A stretch of DNA of 64,000 nt, taken from NCBI RefSeq assembly GCF_012584455.1, contig NZ_JABAEB010000015.1:27423-91422 (forward strand). Direction: 5' to 3'. Source of the stretch: Shewanella oncorhynchi. Lineage in GTDB: Bacteria > Pseudomonadota > Gammaproteobacteria > Enterobacterales > Shewanellaceae. Position numbers and translations under genes: made by a program. Numbering within the stretch: the stretch's first letter is position 1; each line of letters starts with the position of its first letter. This document shows, piece by piece, positions 26,144 through 34,608 of the stretch. The notes under the pieces were generated by a model, which was not told where the DNA came from, made no database searches, and saw only the letters and a list, made by a program, of their open reading frames with translations.

Positions 26144-27802
26144 TTAAAGCGGTGATTTCGTAGTTTGATAGATATGCACATCACGCTGTGGGAAGGGAAT
26201 ACTGATCCCTTCGGCGTCAAAGCGCATTTTCACTTCGCGGGTAATGTCCCAATACACTTCCCAGTAATCTTCCGGTTTTGCCCAAGGGCGAACGATAAAG
26301 TCGACCGAAGATTCGCTCAATAGATGTAGCTTAATCGTCGGTTCTGGCAATGGTTGTACCTTAGGATGCGCTTCGACGATGGACTTGAGAATCGCTTCAG
26401 CTTGTTCGATGCTGTCGCTATAACTGATCCCAAAGGTCATATCGACTCGACGTTGATGCTCAGCTGTGATGTTGTTAATTGTGTCACCCCAAATCTTATT
26501 ATTAGGAATAATAAGACGTTGGTTATCCATGGTTTTAATCGTGGTGGAGACAAGGCTCATGTGACTGACGCGTCCGGTGACGCCAGCGGCGTTGATCAAA
26601 TCGCCCACATCATAGGGACGGTAAATTAAGATCATCATGCCTGAGGCGAAATTCGACAGGGTATCTTGCAGGGCAAAACCAATAATTACACCCGCGATAC
26701 CAAAGCCTGCGAGCAGGGGACCAAGTTCGATCCCAAGCTGTGAAAGGGCGATTAACAGCCCGATAGTAAAGACGGCTTTACCTGATAGCGAGGTGAAGAA
26801 GTCTTGTAATAACTTACTTAAATTCAACTTAGAATTGCTAACGGTATTTTTCACTATCTGTTTGGCTAACTTGCCGGCGAGACCCGCAATAAACAAGATC
26901 AAACAGAAAACAAATAACTTAAACACGACGGTTGGGCCGTGATTAATCGCTTGTTCTTGTGCCGTATTTAGCCACTGCTCAACGAGACTTGATGCCACAT
27001 CAAAGTTCAACACATCTTGAGTTATATCACCTGAAACACTAAAGAGTGTCTTTTTCAGCGCGGCGGTATCATGGCCTAAGGCGTCGAGTAGGCTGATGTC
27101 GATATTTAAGCTCTGACTATTCTGTGCTAAGCGTTCCTTTAGCATCATTACGTGGCTGGTTTGCGCCGAAGTGACATCTTTACCTGCATTGGTTGCGATA
27201 TCGATTGCTGCTTGTAGTTGCTGCTGGGTATAAGTCACTAAACTTTCTAGCGTATCGGCACGTGCTACTAAAATTTGCATCAGTGATTTTTGTGCTTCGC
27301 TAATATCTTGGCCAACTTGTTCGAGCCAAGTGAGCGTCTCGAGTTGTTGCTTGTAATAGGTGTCTTTTTCTAATTCGCGCTTTGATATTTCCAGCAGAGT
27401 CGCATCATCTGTGCTCGAACCTAATTGCTGTTCTAATTTACTAATGTTGTCATCGATATAAGCATCAATTTGTTGGATGTAGTTAAGTTGTCCTTGGATT
27501 AATGGCTGCAGAAAAGCTTTGTCGATTGGCGTTGCTTCGAGCAGATCTTTAATCTTATTACGTAACTGTAAGGTTTTGTTTTGAATTCGATATTCAACAA
27601 TTGTCTTCAATTCGCCTTTGGCATTTTTTAGTTTACGTATATCCGTATCAATAGCCTGTTGCAGCATTGCCAGTTCTGTCTTGAGCGTTACAGGAGTGCT
27701 GGATGGGCTTTCGGTTGCAGCGACAGGTTCAGTTTGCGCTTGGGATGAAAGGCTGAGTAGTGGTATTAGCAGGGCAAACACGAGAGCGAGGTAGCGGTGC
27801 AT
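26144..27802 (-). CDS. MscS-family mechanosensitive channel with periplasmic coiled coil
   Basis: 552-aa inner-membrane protein. Signal-like N-terminus (LALVFALLIPLLSLSSQA), a long helical, probably coiled-coil periplasmic part (about 30-280), then membrane helices (about 293-315, 340-360, 365-390). The pore helix and first beta domain are recognisable: GFGIAGVIIGFALQDTLSNF, ASGMMILIYRPYDVGDLI, and IPNNKIWGDTINN. Such channels open under hypo-osmotic membrane tension. The protein is larger than E. coli MscS (286 aa) because of its N-terminal extension. The gene is monocistronic. A second, larger MscS-family gene occurs at 57-60 kb. Confidence 0.9.
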   Translation of the reverse strand: MHRYLALVFALLIPLLSLSSQAQTEPVAATESPSSTPVTLKTELAMLQQAIDTDIRKLKNAKGELKTIVEYRIQNKTLQLRNKIKDLLEATPIDKAFLQPLIQGQLNYIQQIDAYIDDNISKLEQQLGSSTDDATLLEISKRELEKDTYYKQQLETLTWLEQVGQDISEAQKSLMQILVARADTLESLVTYTQQQLQAAIDIATNAGKDVTSAQTSHVMMLKERLAQNSQSLNIDISLLDALGHDTAALKKTLFSVSGDITQDVLNFDVASSLVEQWLNTAQEQAINHGPTVVFKLFVFCLILFIAGLAGKLAKQIVKNTVSNSKLNLSKLLQDFFTSLSGKAVFTIGLLIALSQLGIELGPLLAGFGIAGVIIGFALQDTLSNFASGMMILIYRPYDVGDLINAAGVTGRVSHMSLVSTTIKTMDNQRLIIPNNKIWGDTINNITAEHQRRVDMTFGISYSDSIEQAEAILKSIVEAHPKVQPLPEPTIKLHLLSESSVDFIVRPWAKPEDYWEVYWDITREVKMRFDAEGISIPFPQRDVHIYQTTKSPL

Positions 27803-28035
27803 AGGAGTGATCTTAAGTAGAAATATGTCTGAGTATGATAGATGTTGCCGGATCTACTGTAAAATATCTGCGAGTAAAATAGCCCTTGGAATTAAACTTT
27901 TTGGGAAGGGTTGATTTGAGCTTAACCTTGAGTGCGGTGCTTTATCTGCTTTTTCCGACATTTTGGGTATTTACAGGCCGAACTCTAGTCGGTATCTGGT
28001 AAACTTGCGCATCGTTATTTAGGAATCGTGTTTTC

Positions 28036-28365
28036 ATGTTGTGTTCCCATTGTAATCAGTACATCAAGGTCAGTGACATTAGCCAGCAAAGAGGCAAAGG
28101 TTTCGACGCTCAAGTGCGTTGCCCCCATTGTTCGGCTTGGTTAGGCCGCAGCCCAACATTGGCTAAACTCAAGTTATTAGGATTTTATTTGAGTGTGTTT
28201 ACGGCGGGATACAGTTACTTTGATGCCTCTGTGCGGTATTTTGCGATCCCTATAATGATTTTTTCGTTGATGTTGTTGTTTGTGAGCCATTTTATGGATC
28301 AAGTCATCACCATTGAAGCGCCCGAGCAAGTCGATGATAGCGATCAAAGACAGAAGTATCGTTAA
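28036..28365 (+). CDS. zinc-ribbon membrane protein of unknown function
   Basis: 109-aa protein. An N-terminal zinc ribbon has CSHC (Cys3, Cys6) and CPHC (Cys29, Cys32), followed by two membrane helices (about 46-64 and 68-88) and an acidic tail. The architecture suggests a small membrane protein with a metal-binding cytoplasmic head. I do not recognise a named family. It is divergent from the MscS-type channel gene and followed by a terminator-like hairpin. Confidence 0.7.
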   Translation: MLCSHCNQYIKVSDISQQRGKGFDAQVRCPHCSAWLGRSPTLAKLKLLGFYLSVFTAGYSYFDASVRYFAIPIMIFSLMLLFVSHFMDQVITIEAPEQVDDSDQRQKYR

Positions 28366-28429
28366 GCTAATAAGTGGATTCGTTATGGATAGGAAAATCG
28401 GCGGTATAATTTTCCAGAGACGAACATCA

Positions 28430-28456
28430 TTTGAGCGCCTTTAGTCGGCGCTCAAA
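28430..28456. terminator. hairpin between convergent small genes
   Basis: TTTGAGCGCC-TTTAGTC-GGCGCTCAAA is a perfect 10-bp stem with A/T ends. It lies between the zinc-ribbon gene and the convergent small membrane-protein gene, so it is a likely bidirectional terminator without a long T-run. Confidence 0.7.
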
Positions 28457-28511
28457 ATGCAACTAAGAGGGTTTAAGGGGTGAACTTCAGCCGCGCTTAA
28501 TGAGTCTTTGT

Positions 28512-28637
28512 TTACTGCACGACTTGTTCTTGACTCGTTAAGGAGTGCTCAACGTAATAAATACCACCAAATATCACCGCGCTGAAGATGACTATCCCTA
28601 AGATAAGCCCTAAGTTTTCACGAAAAAATGCTAGCAT
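28512..28637 (-). CDS. 41-aa single-pass membrane protein
   Basis: Short frame MLAFFRENLGLILGIVIF.. with one membrane helix (about residues 9-28) and a polar tail (YVEHSLTSQEQVVQ). AAAGG lies 9 nt upstream of the ATG at 28637. The frame is open further upstream to 28736, but that part is polar and lacks a ribosome binding site, so I prefer the short form. Small membrane proteins of this kind often regulate larger partners; none is evident. Confidence 0.5.
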   Translation of the reverse strand: MLAFFRENLGLILGIVIFSAVIFGGIYYVEHSLTSQEQVVQ

Positions 28638-28925
28638 AATAGTTGCCTTTAGGTGGATAAAACGGAGCCATATCGAGCTTGATTTCGTCATTGTGCTCGC
28701 AGACATAAAAACTAAATACACTATAGTTACACTCACTTAAGCTAATCTTAAATGCGTTTTTTTACCTGAGTTCTCACAAGATCCTACCGCTATTGAAACA
28801 AGAAGTTATTGGTAAGACTGGGTACCTCAAATATCTTGTAACCTTTTGCAAAGCGATTACCTTATTGCAACTTGCTATGGCACTGACATAGACTTATGCA
28901 ACTTTTTAACTATGGGGACGACTGA

Positions 28926-29216
28926 GTGAGACTTAAAAGTCACATTAGACGCACAATTTCGATATGGCTTGCTGCCGTACTGATATTGCTGTCTCTTGCT
29001 GCCTCAGCCCATAGTGTGACCCATCTTGATGATGGCGCTAAGACTCACTGTACCCTGTGCTTCCATCAGCACCAACTCAACAAGATTTTATTGACCCATC
29101 CGCTGACGCTGAATTTAGCTATACAGCATTTCGATGTGGTCGAATTTATTTTACCTTCCTCTATTTTTGAACACGTCAGTGTTTATCGCAGTCGTGCGCC
29201 TCCCTTCGCTCTCTAA
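28926..29216 (+). CDS. putative zinc chaperone of the zinc-uptake cluster
   Basis: 96-aa exported protein starting at GTG (GGGGA 7 nt before). It has a signal peptide (ending AASA), then HSVTHLDDGAKTHCTLCFHQHQL, a cluster of His and Cys (HxxTHL.., CTLCxHxH) able to bind Zn(II). The C-terminus ends SRAPPFAL. Its position directly before an outer-membrane barrel and ZnuA/ZnuB-like genes matches proteins annotated as 'ABC-type zinc uptake system zinc chaperone' in Shewanella. The metal-binding role is inferred from the residues and context. Confidence 0.75.
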   Translation: MRLKSHIRRTISIWLAAVLILLSLAASAHSVTHLDDGAKTHCTLCFHQHQLNKILLTHPLTLNLAIQHFDVVEFILPSSIFEHVSVYRSRAPPFAL

Positions 29217-29297
29217 ATCAACTTAAAATTTTAACTTATTGTATTTCTTGATGACTTTATATCGGTCGTTGAGTGCTAGTTGTATTTTGGAGATATC

Positions 29298-30482
29298 ATG
29301 ACTGTTTTAAATACCCGAATTTCTTTGGTGGCTTTGGCGTGTGCGCTCGTTTCGCCTAGCTTATTTGCAGAAGACTCGAGTTTGACCAACCCTAATATCA
29401 GTGGTGTGCTAAATGGATATTATCAGACGGGAGAACGCCCATTAGCCGAGAGTCCAGATGGCTTTGGTTTAGGTGAAACTGAACTGGCGATGAGTGCCAA
29501 TATCGATGATATGTTTTACGGTAAAATCACCGCAGTAGTTGAAATGCATGACGGTGAGACTGAACTGAATCTGGAAGAAGCCTTTATTCAAACCATGGCG
29601 ATGCCAGCGGGGTTTTCTATCCGTGGTGGTCGTTTCTTATCGGACATTGGTTACCTCAATAACCAACATTTACATACTGATTCTTTCACCGACCGTCCTG
29701 TTGTTTACCGTGCATTCTTAGGGGGACATTATTTTGATGACGGTATACGTTTTAACTACGTAGCGCCGACGGACTTGTATTGGACCATGGGCGTTGAAGC
29801 CTTTAAGGGCGATAGTTTACGTGCTGCCGATGAGCATGGTGAGCGTGAGTTTAAGAAGGTCGGCGTTTATACCTTGTACTCAAAAATTGGTGGCGACATA
29901 GGTGATAACAGCTCATGGCAAGCGGGGTTGAGTTACTTGCGCAACGAAAATGGCCAAGTGACTGCCCATGAAGAAGGGGAACATGAAGATGAGCATGCCC
30001 ATGGTGATGAGCATGAAGGTCATAGCCATGCCGCATCTTACACAGGTAAAAATACCTATGGTGCTGATTTTGTTTATAAGTGGGCGCCTAACGGTAACTA
30101 CAAATATCAAAATCTCACTGTGAGCGGTGAGTACTACCGCGTGAGCGATTTTACACCTATCGATTTACATCCTGAGGATGCTCCGAGCCAAGATTACCAC
30201 CAAGGTTGGTATTTGAGCAGTGTGTACCAATTTACGCCTAGCTGGTCAGCGGGTGTGCGTTATGGTGAAGCTGATACGCAAGAGCTCCATGGCGATCATT
30301 TTCATGGGCAAAAGTTGAAGGAATCTGAGGTGAGTTTGGCTTGGCATTCTAGCCACTTCTCGACGGTTCGTTTCCAGTATACCAATCAAAAGGGTACTAA
30401 CTTCGATGGAATAGAAGACGATAACATCTTCACTATTCAATACATTATGTCTCTGGGGGCTCACGGTGCGCATCAATTCTAA
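29298..30482 (+). CDS. His-rich outer-membrane beta-barrel, probable zinc channel
   Basis: 394-aa outer-membrane protein. Signal peptide (cleaved at SLFA-ED), then alternating strands typical of a porin-like barrel (GVLNGYYQTGERPLAES.., FSIRGGRFLSDIGYLNN) and a terminal aromatic strand (FTIQYIMSLGAHGAHQF). Residues 224-244 form a loop crowded with His, Glu and Asp (HEEGEHEDEHAHGDEHEGHSH is one base longer than quoted limits allow in full variants), well suited to catching Zn(II). It is second in the zinc cluster. GGAGATATC places the start at ATG 29298, not the upstream in-frame codon 29280. The 3' end overlaps the next gene by 17 bp. There is no TonB box or plug domain that I can see, so it is not an ordinary TonB receptor. 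Confidence 0.8.
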   Translation: MTVLNTRISLVALACALVSPSLFAEDSSLTNPNISGVLNGYYQTGERPLAESPDGFGLGETELAMSANIDDMFYGKITAVVEMHDGETELNLEEAFIQTMAMPAGFSIRGGRFLSDIGYLNNQHLHTDSFTDRPVVYRAFLGGHYFDDGIRFNYVAPTDLYWTMGVEAFKGDSLRAADEHGEREFKKVGVYTLYSKIGGDIGDNSSWQAGLSYLRNENGQVTAHEEGEHEDEHAHGDEHEGHSHAASYTGKNTYGADFVYKWAPNGNYKYQNLTVSGEYYRVSDFTPIDLHPEDAPSQDYHQGWYLSSVYQFTPSWSAGVRYGEADTQELHGDHFHGQKLKESEVSLAWHSSHFSTVRFQYTNQKGTNFDGIEDDNIFTIQYIMSLGAHGAHQF

Positions 30483-31374
30483 TTTAGCTAAATTGGCCGC
30501 AGTGGCCTTATCTGTCACTTATACTGGTTTGGCCCATGCCGAGCTGAATGTGTTTGCCTGTGAACCTGAATACGCGGCATTGACCAAGGAGCTTGCTCCA
30601 ACGGCTAGCATCTATTCGGCAACGACGGCATTACAAGACCCTCACCAAGTGCAGGCGCGTCCGAGTTTGATTGCTAAAATGCGTCAGGCGGATCTTGTGG
30701 TGTGCGCAGGTGCCGATCTTGAAGTGGGTTGGTTGCCTATGCTGCAGATGAAGTCGGCAAACGCAAAAGTGCGCTCGACCGAGCAAGGCTTATTTTTCGC
30801 TGCCGACCAAATCGAGACCTTAGATAAACTGGCCACTGTCGATCGCAGCATGGGTGATGTGCATGCTCAAGGTAATCCACATATCCATTTCGACCCAACG
30901 CGACTGTTAAAAGTCGCCACGGCACTGAGTGCTAAGCTGACTCAGTTAGATCCTGCTGGCGCGGCAGATTATCAACAGTCACTGGCAGATTTTACCACTC
31001 GCTGGCAAGCCGCAGTCCCGCGTTGGGAAGCGCAAGCTAAGGGATTACAAGGTAAAAAAGTGATCGCTTACCACTCTAGCTTTAGATACTTATTCAACTG
31101 GATTGGTATCGAGCAAGTGGCAGACTTAGAGCCAAAACCGGGTTTAGCTCCCACTAGCGGCCACTTAGCGAGTCTGCTGACGCGCGCCGAGCAGGGGGAT
31201 ATTCTGGCCGTAGTTGTGGCATCTTATCAGGATGAGCGCGGTGCAAAATGGCTGGGTGAAAAAGCGAACTTGCCCGTGGTAATGCTGCCGATGTCTGTGG
31301 GGGGGAATGATAAGAGCCAAGATTTATTTAGCCTGTATGACAGCGTAATTTCCCTCTTAAATGGAGTGAAATAA
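30466..31374 (+). CDS. ZnuA-like periplasmic zinc-binding protein
   Basis: 302-aa substrate-binding protein of the cluster A-I metal ABC transporters. Signal peptide (LAHA-EL), then NVFACEPEYAALTKELAP, DPHQVQARPSLIAKMRQADLVVCAGADLEVGWLP and NPHIHFDPTRLLKVA, which supply the His ligands, followed by IAYHSSFRYLFNWIGI (third His region). The His-rich loop found in many ZnuA proteins is missing; the upstream barrel and chaperone carry such residues instead. GTG start inside the end of the barrel gene (17-bp overlap) indicates translational coupling. The ZnuB-like permease follows 4 bp later. Confidence 0.88.
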   Translation: MRINSNLAKLAAVALSVTYTGLAHAELNVFACEPEYAALTKELAPTASIYSATTALQDPHQVQARPSLIAKMRQADLVVCAGADLEVGWLPMLQMKSANAKVRSTEQGLFFAADQIETLDKLATVDRSMGDVHAQGNPHIHFDPTRLLKVATALSAKLTQLDPAGAADYQQSLADFTTRWQAAVPRWEAQAKGLQGKKVIAYHSSFRYLFNWIGIEQVADLEPKPGLAPTSGHLASLLTRAEQGDILAVVVASYQDERGAKWLGEKANLPVVMLPMSVGGNDKSQDLFSLYDSVISLLNGVK

Positions 31375-31378
31375 ACCT

Positions 31379-32179
31379 ATGTTTGATCTTGAGCTGATGT
31401 CGATTCTGTTGCCTGCATTGGCTGCGGGGATCTTAGTGTTGTCGACGCATATTGTACTTGGGAGACAAGTACTTAAGCGTGGCATCATCTTTATCGATTT
31501 AGCGATAGCGCAAGTTGCCGCCTTAGGTGCCATCGTCGCTCACATGGATCACAGATTAGAAGATATCCCTTTTTCTAATGTGTGGATGCCCGCTGTATTT
31601 GCCCTTGCTGGCGCAGGTTTTATCGCTTGGTTAGCTAAGCGGATGGCGGGTGAGTTAGAGGCTATGATTGGCTGCTTTTATGTCTTGTCTGCGGTAGCCG
31701 CAATGCTGTTGCTGGCAAACGACCCACATGGCGCCGAGTTGTTAAAGCAATTGATGTCAGGTCAGATCCTGTGGGTGAGTTGGTCACAACTGATTTTGCC
31801 GGCCGTAGTGTATTCACTGGTGTTATTAGCGATATTCCTGCGTCCCCAGATGTTGGACGGGGCAGGATTTTATCTGCTATTTGCGCTAGTGATTACCTTA
31901 TCGGTGGAATTAGTAGGCGTTTATCTGGTGTTCAGTACCCTGATATTGCCAGCTTTAGCGTTGAACAAGTACCGTGGTAAAGGTCGGCTATTTTACGCTT
32001 ACCTCGTCGGTTTACTGGGCTATGTTTTGGGTTTAGTTCTGTCGGCGACCTTAGATCTCCCTAGTGGTGCGGCAATTGTCGCGACTTTGGCCGTGAGTGC
32101 CTTAGTTATCCGCTTTGTGTTAAGTAAAGTCTCACCTCAGGCAACTGAGTCTGAAATCCTACCCAAGCACCACGCTTAG
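31379..32179 (+). CDS. ZnuB-like zinc ABC transporter permease
   Basis: 266-aa ABC-3 family inner-membrane permease with about eight membrane segments. Typical stretches: GRQVLKRGIIFIDLAIAQVAALG, the equivalent of the G-A-SH-A--G region, and ELVGVYLVFSTLILPALAL near the end. It pairs with the ZnuA-like protein. No ATPase gene (ZnuC) follows: after a strong terminator comes an acyltransferase gene. The ATPase must be encoded elsewhere if the system is a working ABC importer. Confidence 0.88.
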   Translation: MFDLELMSILLPALAAGILVLSTHIVLGRQVLKRGIIFIDLAIAQVAALGAIVAHMDHRLEDIPFSNVWMPAVFALAGAGFIAWLAKRMAGELEAMIGCFYVLSAVAAMLLLANDPHGAELLKQLMSGQILWVSWSQLILPAVVYSLVLLAIFLRPQMLDGAGFYLLFALVITLSVELVGVYLVFSTLILPALALNKYRGKGRLFYAYLVGLLGYVLGLVLSATLDLPSGAAIVATLAVSALVIRFVLSKVSPQATESEILPKHHA

Positions 32180-32195
32180 TTCGATATTAATCTTA

Positions 32196-32242
32196 AAGCC
32201 CATCGATACACTGGAGGTTCAGTATATCGATGGGCTTTTTTT
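32196..32242 (+). terminator. rho-independent terminator ending the zinc cluster
   Basis: AAGCCCATCGATA and TATCGATGGGCTT arms (13 bp) with a 14-nt loop, followed by TTTTTTT. Strong. Confidence 0.92.
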
Positions 32243-32341
32243 GCTTGCTTGTTAGCAAGTCAGCTTACAGATGTAAACAATATATTGAGTCCCAAAGCCA
32301 TGGTGGCTATACTGTCGCCACTTTTACAGTCGGAGTAAATC

Positions 32342-33085
32342 GTGCTTTTAATCGTCAGATCAATGTTGTTGGCGGTATCCTTGTTGCTTGCCTTTATTTT
32401 TGGTGGCTTAGTGTGTTTATTAAGGCCTCGCCATCGCGACAATGTACATATGTTCGCCAAGATCTTCTCATCGGTTGCGCCAATCCTTGGGATTAAAGTG
32501 ATTGTTCGCCGACACGAAGATGTGCAGGACGGCCCGTATATTTTCTTAGCAAATCATCAGAATAACTTTGATCTCTTTACTCATACGACAGCAGTTCCTA
32601 AAGGTACAGTGAGTTTAGGCAAGAAGAGTTTGGCGTGGATGCCGCTATTCGGTCAAATCTATTGGTTGTCAGGAAATATTCTTATCGACCGTAAAAACCG
32701 TCACAGTGCCTTTGATACTATGGCTAAAACGGTTGAAAAAATTAAGCAGAAGAATCTATCCGTATGGATTTTTCCTGAAGGTACACGTTCGCGTGGTCGT
32801 GGTCTGTTACCTTTTAAAGCGGGAGCTTTCCATACTGCAATCGCGGCGGGAGTGCCAGTGGTGCCAGTGGTTGCTTCGTGTCAGAGCCATATTAAGTTAA
32901 ATCGCTGGAATAATGGTGTCGTCATCATCGATATGATGGCACCTGTGCCGACCGCAGGTTTAGATAAAGCCGATGTGAAAAACTTCTCTGCGCAAATTCA
33001 TGCCAGCATGTCGGCGAGATTTGCTGAGATAAATCAAGAAGCGGCAGCACTTATGGGTAAAACTCTCGCGAGTGATGACGTATAA
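32342..33085 (+). CDS. 1-acyl-sn-glycerol-3-phosphate acyltransferase (PlsC family)
   Basis: 247-aa membrane-associated acyltransferase that adds the second acyl chain to lysophosphatidic acid in phospholipid synthesis. N-terminal hydrophobic helix (about 3-28), catalytic HX4D in NHQNNFD (His72, Asp77), FPEGTRS (144-150) and the block III/IV pattern PFKAGAFHTAIAAGVPVVPV. The start is GTG with GGAG 7 nt upstream. It may be plsC itself, but Shewanella can carry several paralogues, so I leave the symbol blank. The gene is followed 40 bp on by rraB on the same strand. Confidence 0.88.
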   Translation: MLLIVRSMLLAVSLLLAFIFGGLVCLLRPRHRDNVHMFAKIFSSVAPILGIKVIVRRHEDVQDGPYIFLANHQNNFDLFTHTTAVPKGTVSLGKKSLAWMPLFGQIYWLSGNILIDRKNRHSAFDTMAKTVEKIKQKNLSVWIFPEGTRSRGRGLLPFKAGAFHTAIAAGVPVVPVVASCQSHIKLNRWNNGVVIIDMMAPVPTAGLDKADVKNFSAQIHASMSARFAEINQEAAALMGKTLASDDV

Positions 33086-33125
33086 TGCCAATTTGAGCCA
33101 GATTTACCTTAACGGAGACAAATCC

Positions 33126-33533
33126 ATGTCTATTGAAAGTCAGTTAAAAGCCCAACTTGCAGAGAATCGTGACATAGTGCAAGCCCTGCTTGACGATGGC
33201 TCAGAGCCTGATGCGGAATATGTTATTGAGCATCACTTTTCATCGACCAATTTTGACCGTCTTGAAAAAGCGGCTGTGGATGCCTTCAAATTAGGTTTTG
33301 AGGTGAATGATGCCGAAGAAATGGAACTGGAGGATGGTTCAATTATCTTCTGTTTCGATGCTGTCGCGCACCACAAACTGGATGTTGAATTACTGGACAA
33401 AGCGGCCGAGCAATTGCTGCAATTAGCGGTAAAGCAGAAAGTGGAATATGACGGTTGGGGCACCTATTTCGTCGGCGATGAAATGGATGACGAAGAAGAT
33501 GAAGACGAAGAAGATGATGGTTTCCCTCATTAA
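33126..33533 (+). CDS. rraB: RraB, regulator of ribonuclease E activity
   Basis: 135-aa acidic protein. RraB binds the C-terminal half of RNase E and lowers its activity. The match covers DGSEPDAEYVIEHHFSS, FDRLEKAAVDAFKLGFEVNDAEE and YDGWGTYFVGDEMDDEE, with the acidic tail DEEDEDEEDDGFPH. ATG 33126 has CGGAGAC upstream and gives the known N-terminus MSIESQLKAQ; the open frame extends further upstream without support. Probably cotranscribed with the acyltransferase gene. A clear terminator follows. Confidence 0.92.
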   Translation: MSIESQLKAQLAENRDIVQALLDDGSEPDAEYVIEHHFSSTNFDRLEKAAVDAFKLGFEVNDAEEMELEDGSIIFCFDAVAHHKLDVELLDKAAEQLLQLAVKQKVEYDGWGTYFVGDEMDDEEDEDEEDDGFPH

Positions 33534-33575
33534 TTCGTTTGCGGATCTCGAGTTTAATCTCCACTCGTTTTAAAT

Positions 33576-33605
33576 AAAAATGCCCATCATTGATGGGCAT
33601 TTTTA
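33576..33605. terminator. terminator between convergent rraB and GGDEF gene
   Basis: AAAAATGCCCATC-ATT-GATGGGCATTTTT: perfect hairpin with A- and T-tracts, able to act in both directions. Confidence 0.92.
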
Positions 33606-33615
33606 TTGGGTATAT

Positions 33616-34590
33616 TTAGGATTTACTTGTTTTACTCGTATGTAAAACACTGCAGTTACGGCCTTTTTGTTTCGCTTCGTACAGGGCTTTATCGGAGCAA
33701 GAGATCCAGCTAGAACTGCTGGTAATATGGGAGCCAATTTCACATACGCCTAAACTTACCGTCACAGTAATCTTAAGGCTTTCATACACTATGACGGATG
33801 CGGCGATTTTCTCCCTGAGTCGCTCGGTAAAGTTCATCGCATCTGCGCCGCTGGTTTTAGGCAATACAACCGCAAATTCTTCACCGCCATAACGCCCTGC
33901 ACAGTCGGTATCACGTAAGGATTGGCTGAGTAAGTGGGCGATATGCTGAATGACTTTATCACCCGCCACATGACCATAGCTGTCGTTGATATGTTTAAAG
34001 TTATCGATATCTATCATGACTAAACTTGCCATACCTGAGTAGCGGGCATACAAGTCGTACTCGTGGTCTAAACACTCTTGCCAATGACGACGATTATGCA
34101 ACTGAGTTAGACCATCGGTTTGGCTAAGGCGTTCGAGTTGTTCGTTAGCAGCTTTAAGTTGCAATTTGTTGATGGCGATATCTGTCACGTCATAAATAAT
34201 CACACTGATATGGGTCACTTGTCCCGTGAGCGATGCCAGCGGCAGCAGGGTCACGTTCTGGTACATATAGTCTGCACGGCCTGTAATCGGGCGATAGTTT
34301 TTAAATTGGAAAACGTACGGACGTTGTTCCCAGCTTATAAAAGCACGGTTTTTAAGCATGAAAACCGATTCCATTTTCTGCTTTAACCAAGTGGCAGGCA
34401 GATCGGGGAAGCGGGTAAACAGGTTTTGACCTTTGATTGAATTAGGGGAAACACCGCTGTGATTCTCCATAAAACCGTTCCACAGCTGGATATTGTAATG
34501 GCGATCTAATACCACTAATCCCACCTCTATGGTTTGTACCATATCGATAAGCCAGTGTAGTTCGTTCATTGCGCTTTGGTCATTTGACAT
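33616..34590 (-). CDS. PAS-GGDEF diguanylate cyclase
   Basis: 324-aa cytoplasmic protein. PAS domain about 10-140 (VGLVVLDRHYNIQLWNGFME, then VSVIIYD-VTD-like exit), a helical linker, and GGDEF about 155-315 with GGEEF (235-239) and RxxD inhibitory site (RDTD 226-229) exactly five residues before. DGLTQLHNRRHW and DIDNFKHINDSYGH are intact, so it is probably an active, product-inhibited cyclase. It is the second gene of a two-gene unit with the REC-CheC gene 18 bp upstream, which suggests they serve one pathway. Confidence 0.9.
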   Translation of the reverse strand: MSNDQSAMNELHWLIDMVQTIEVGLVVLDRHYNIQLWNGFMENHSGVSPNSIKGQNLFTRFPDLPATWLKQKMESVFMLKNRAFISWEQRPYVFQFKNYRPITGRADYMYQNVTLLPLASLTGQVTHISVIIYDVTDIAINKLQLKAANEQLERLSQTDGLTQLHNRRHWQECLDHEYDLYARYSGMASLVMIDIDNFKHINDSYGHVAGDKVIQHIAHLLSQSLRDTDCAGRYGGEEFAVVLPKTSGADAMNFTERLREKIAASVIVYESLKITVTVSLGVCEIGSHITSSSSWISCSDKALYEAKQKGRNCSVLHTSKTSKS

Positions 34591-34608
34591 AGGATAAAAT
34601 CCAACTGG

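Noticed and set aside
29851..30110. His/Met-rich reverse frames
   Set aside because: They are antisense to the His-rich loop of the outer-membrane barrel; the composition reflects that repetitive GAT/CAT codon stretch.
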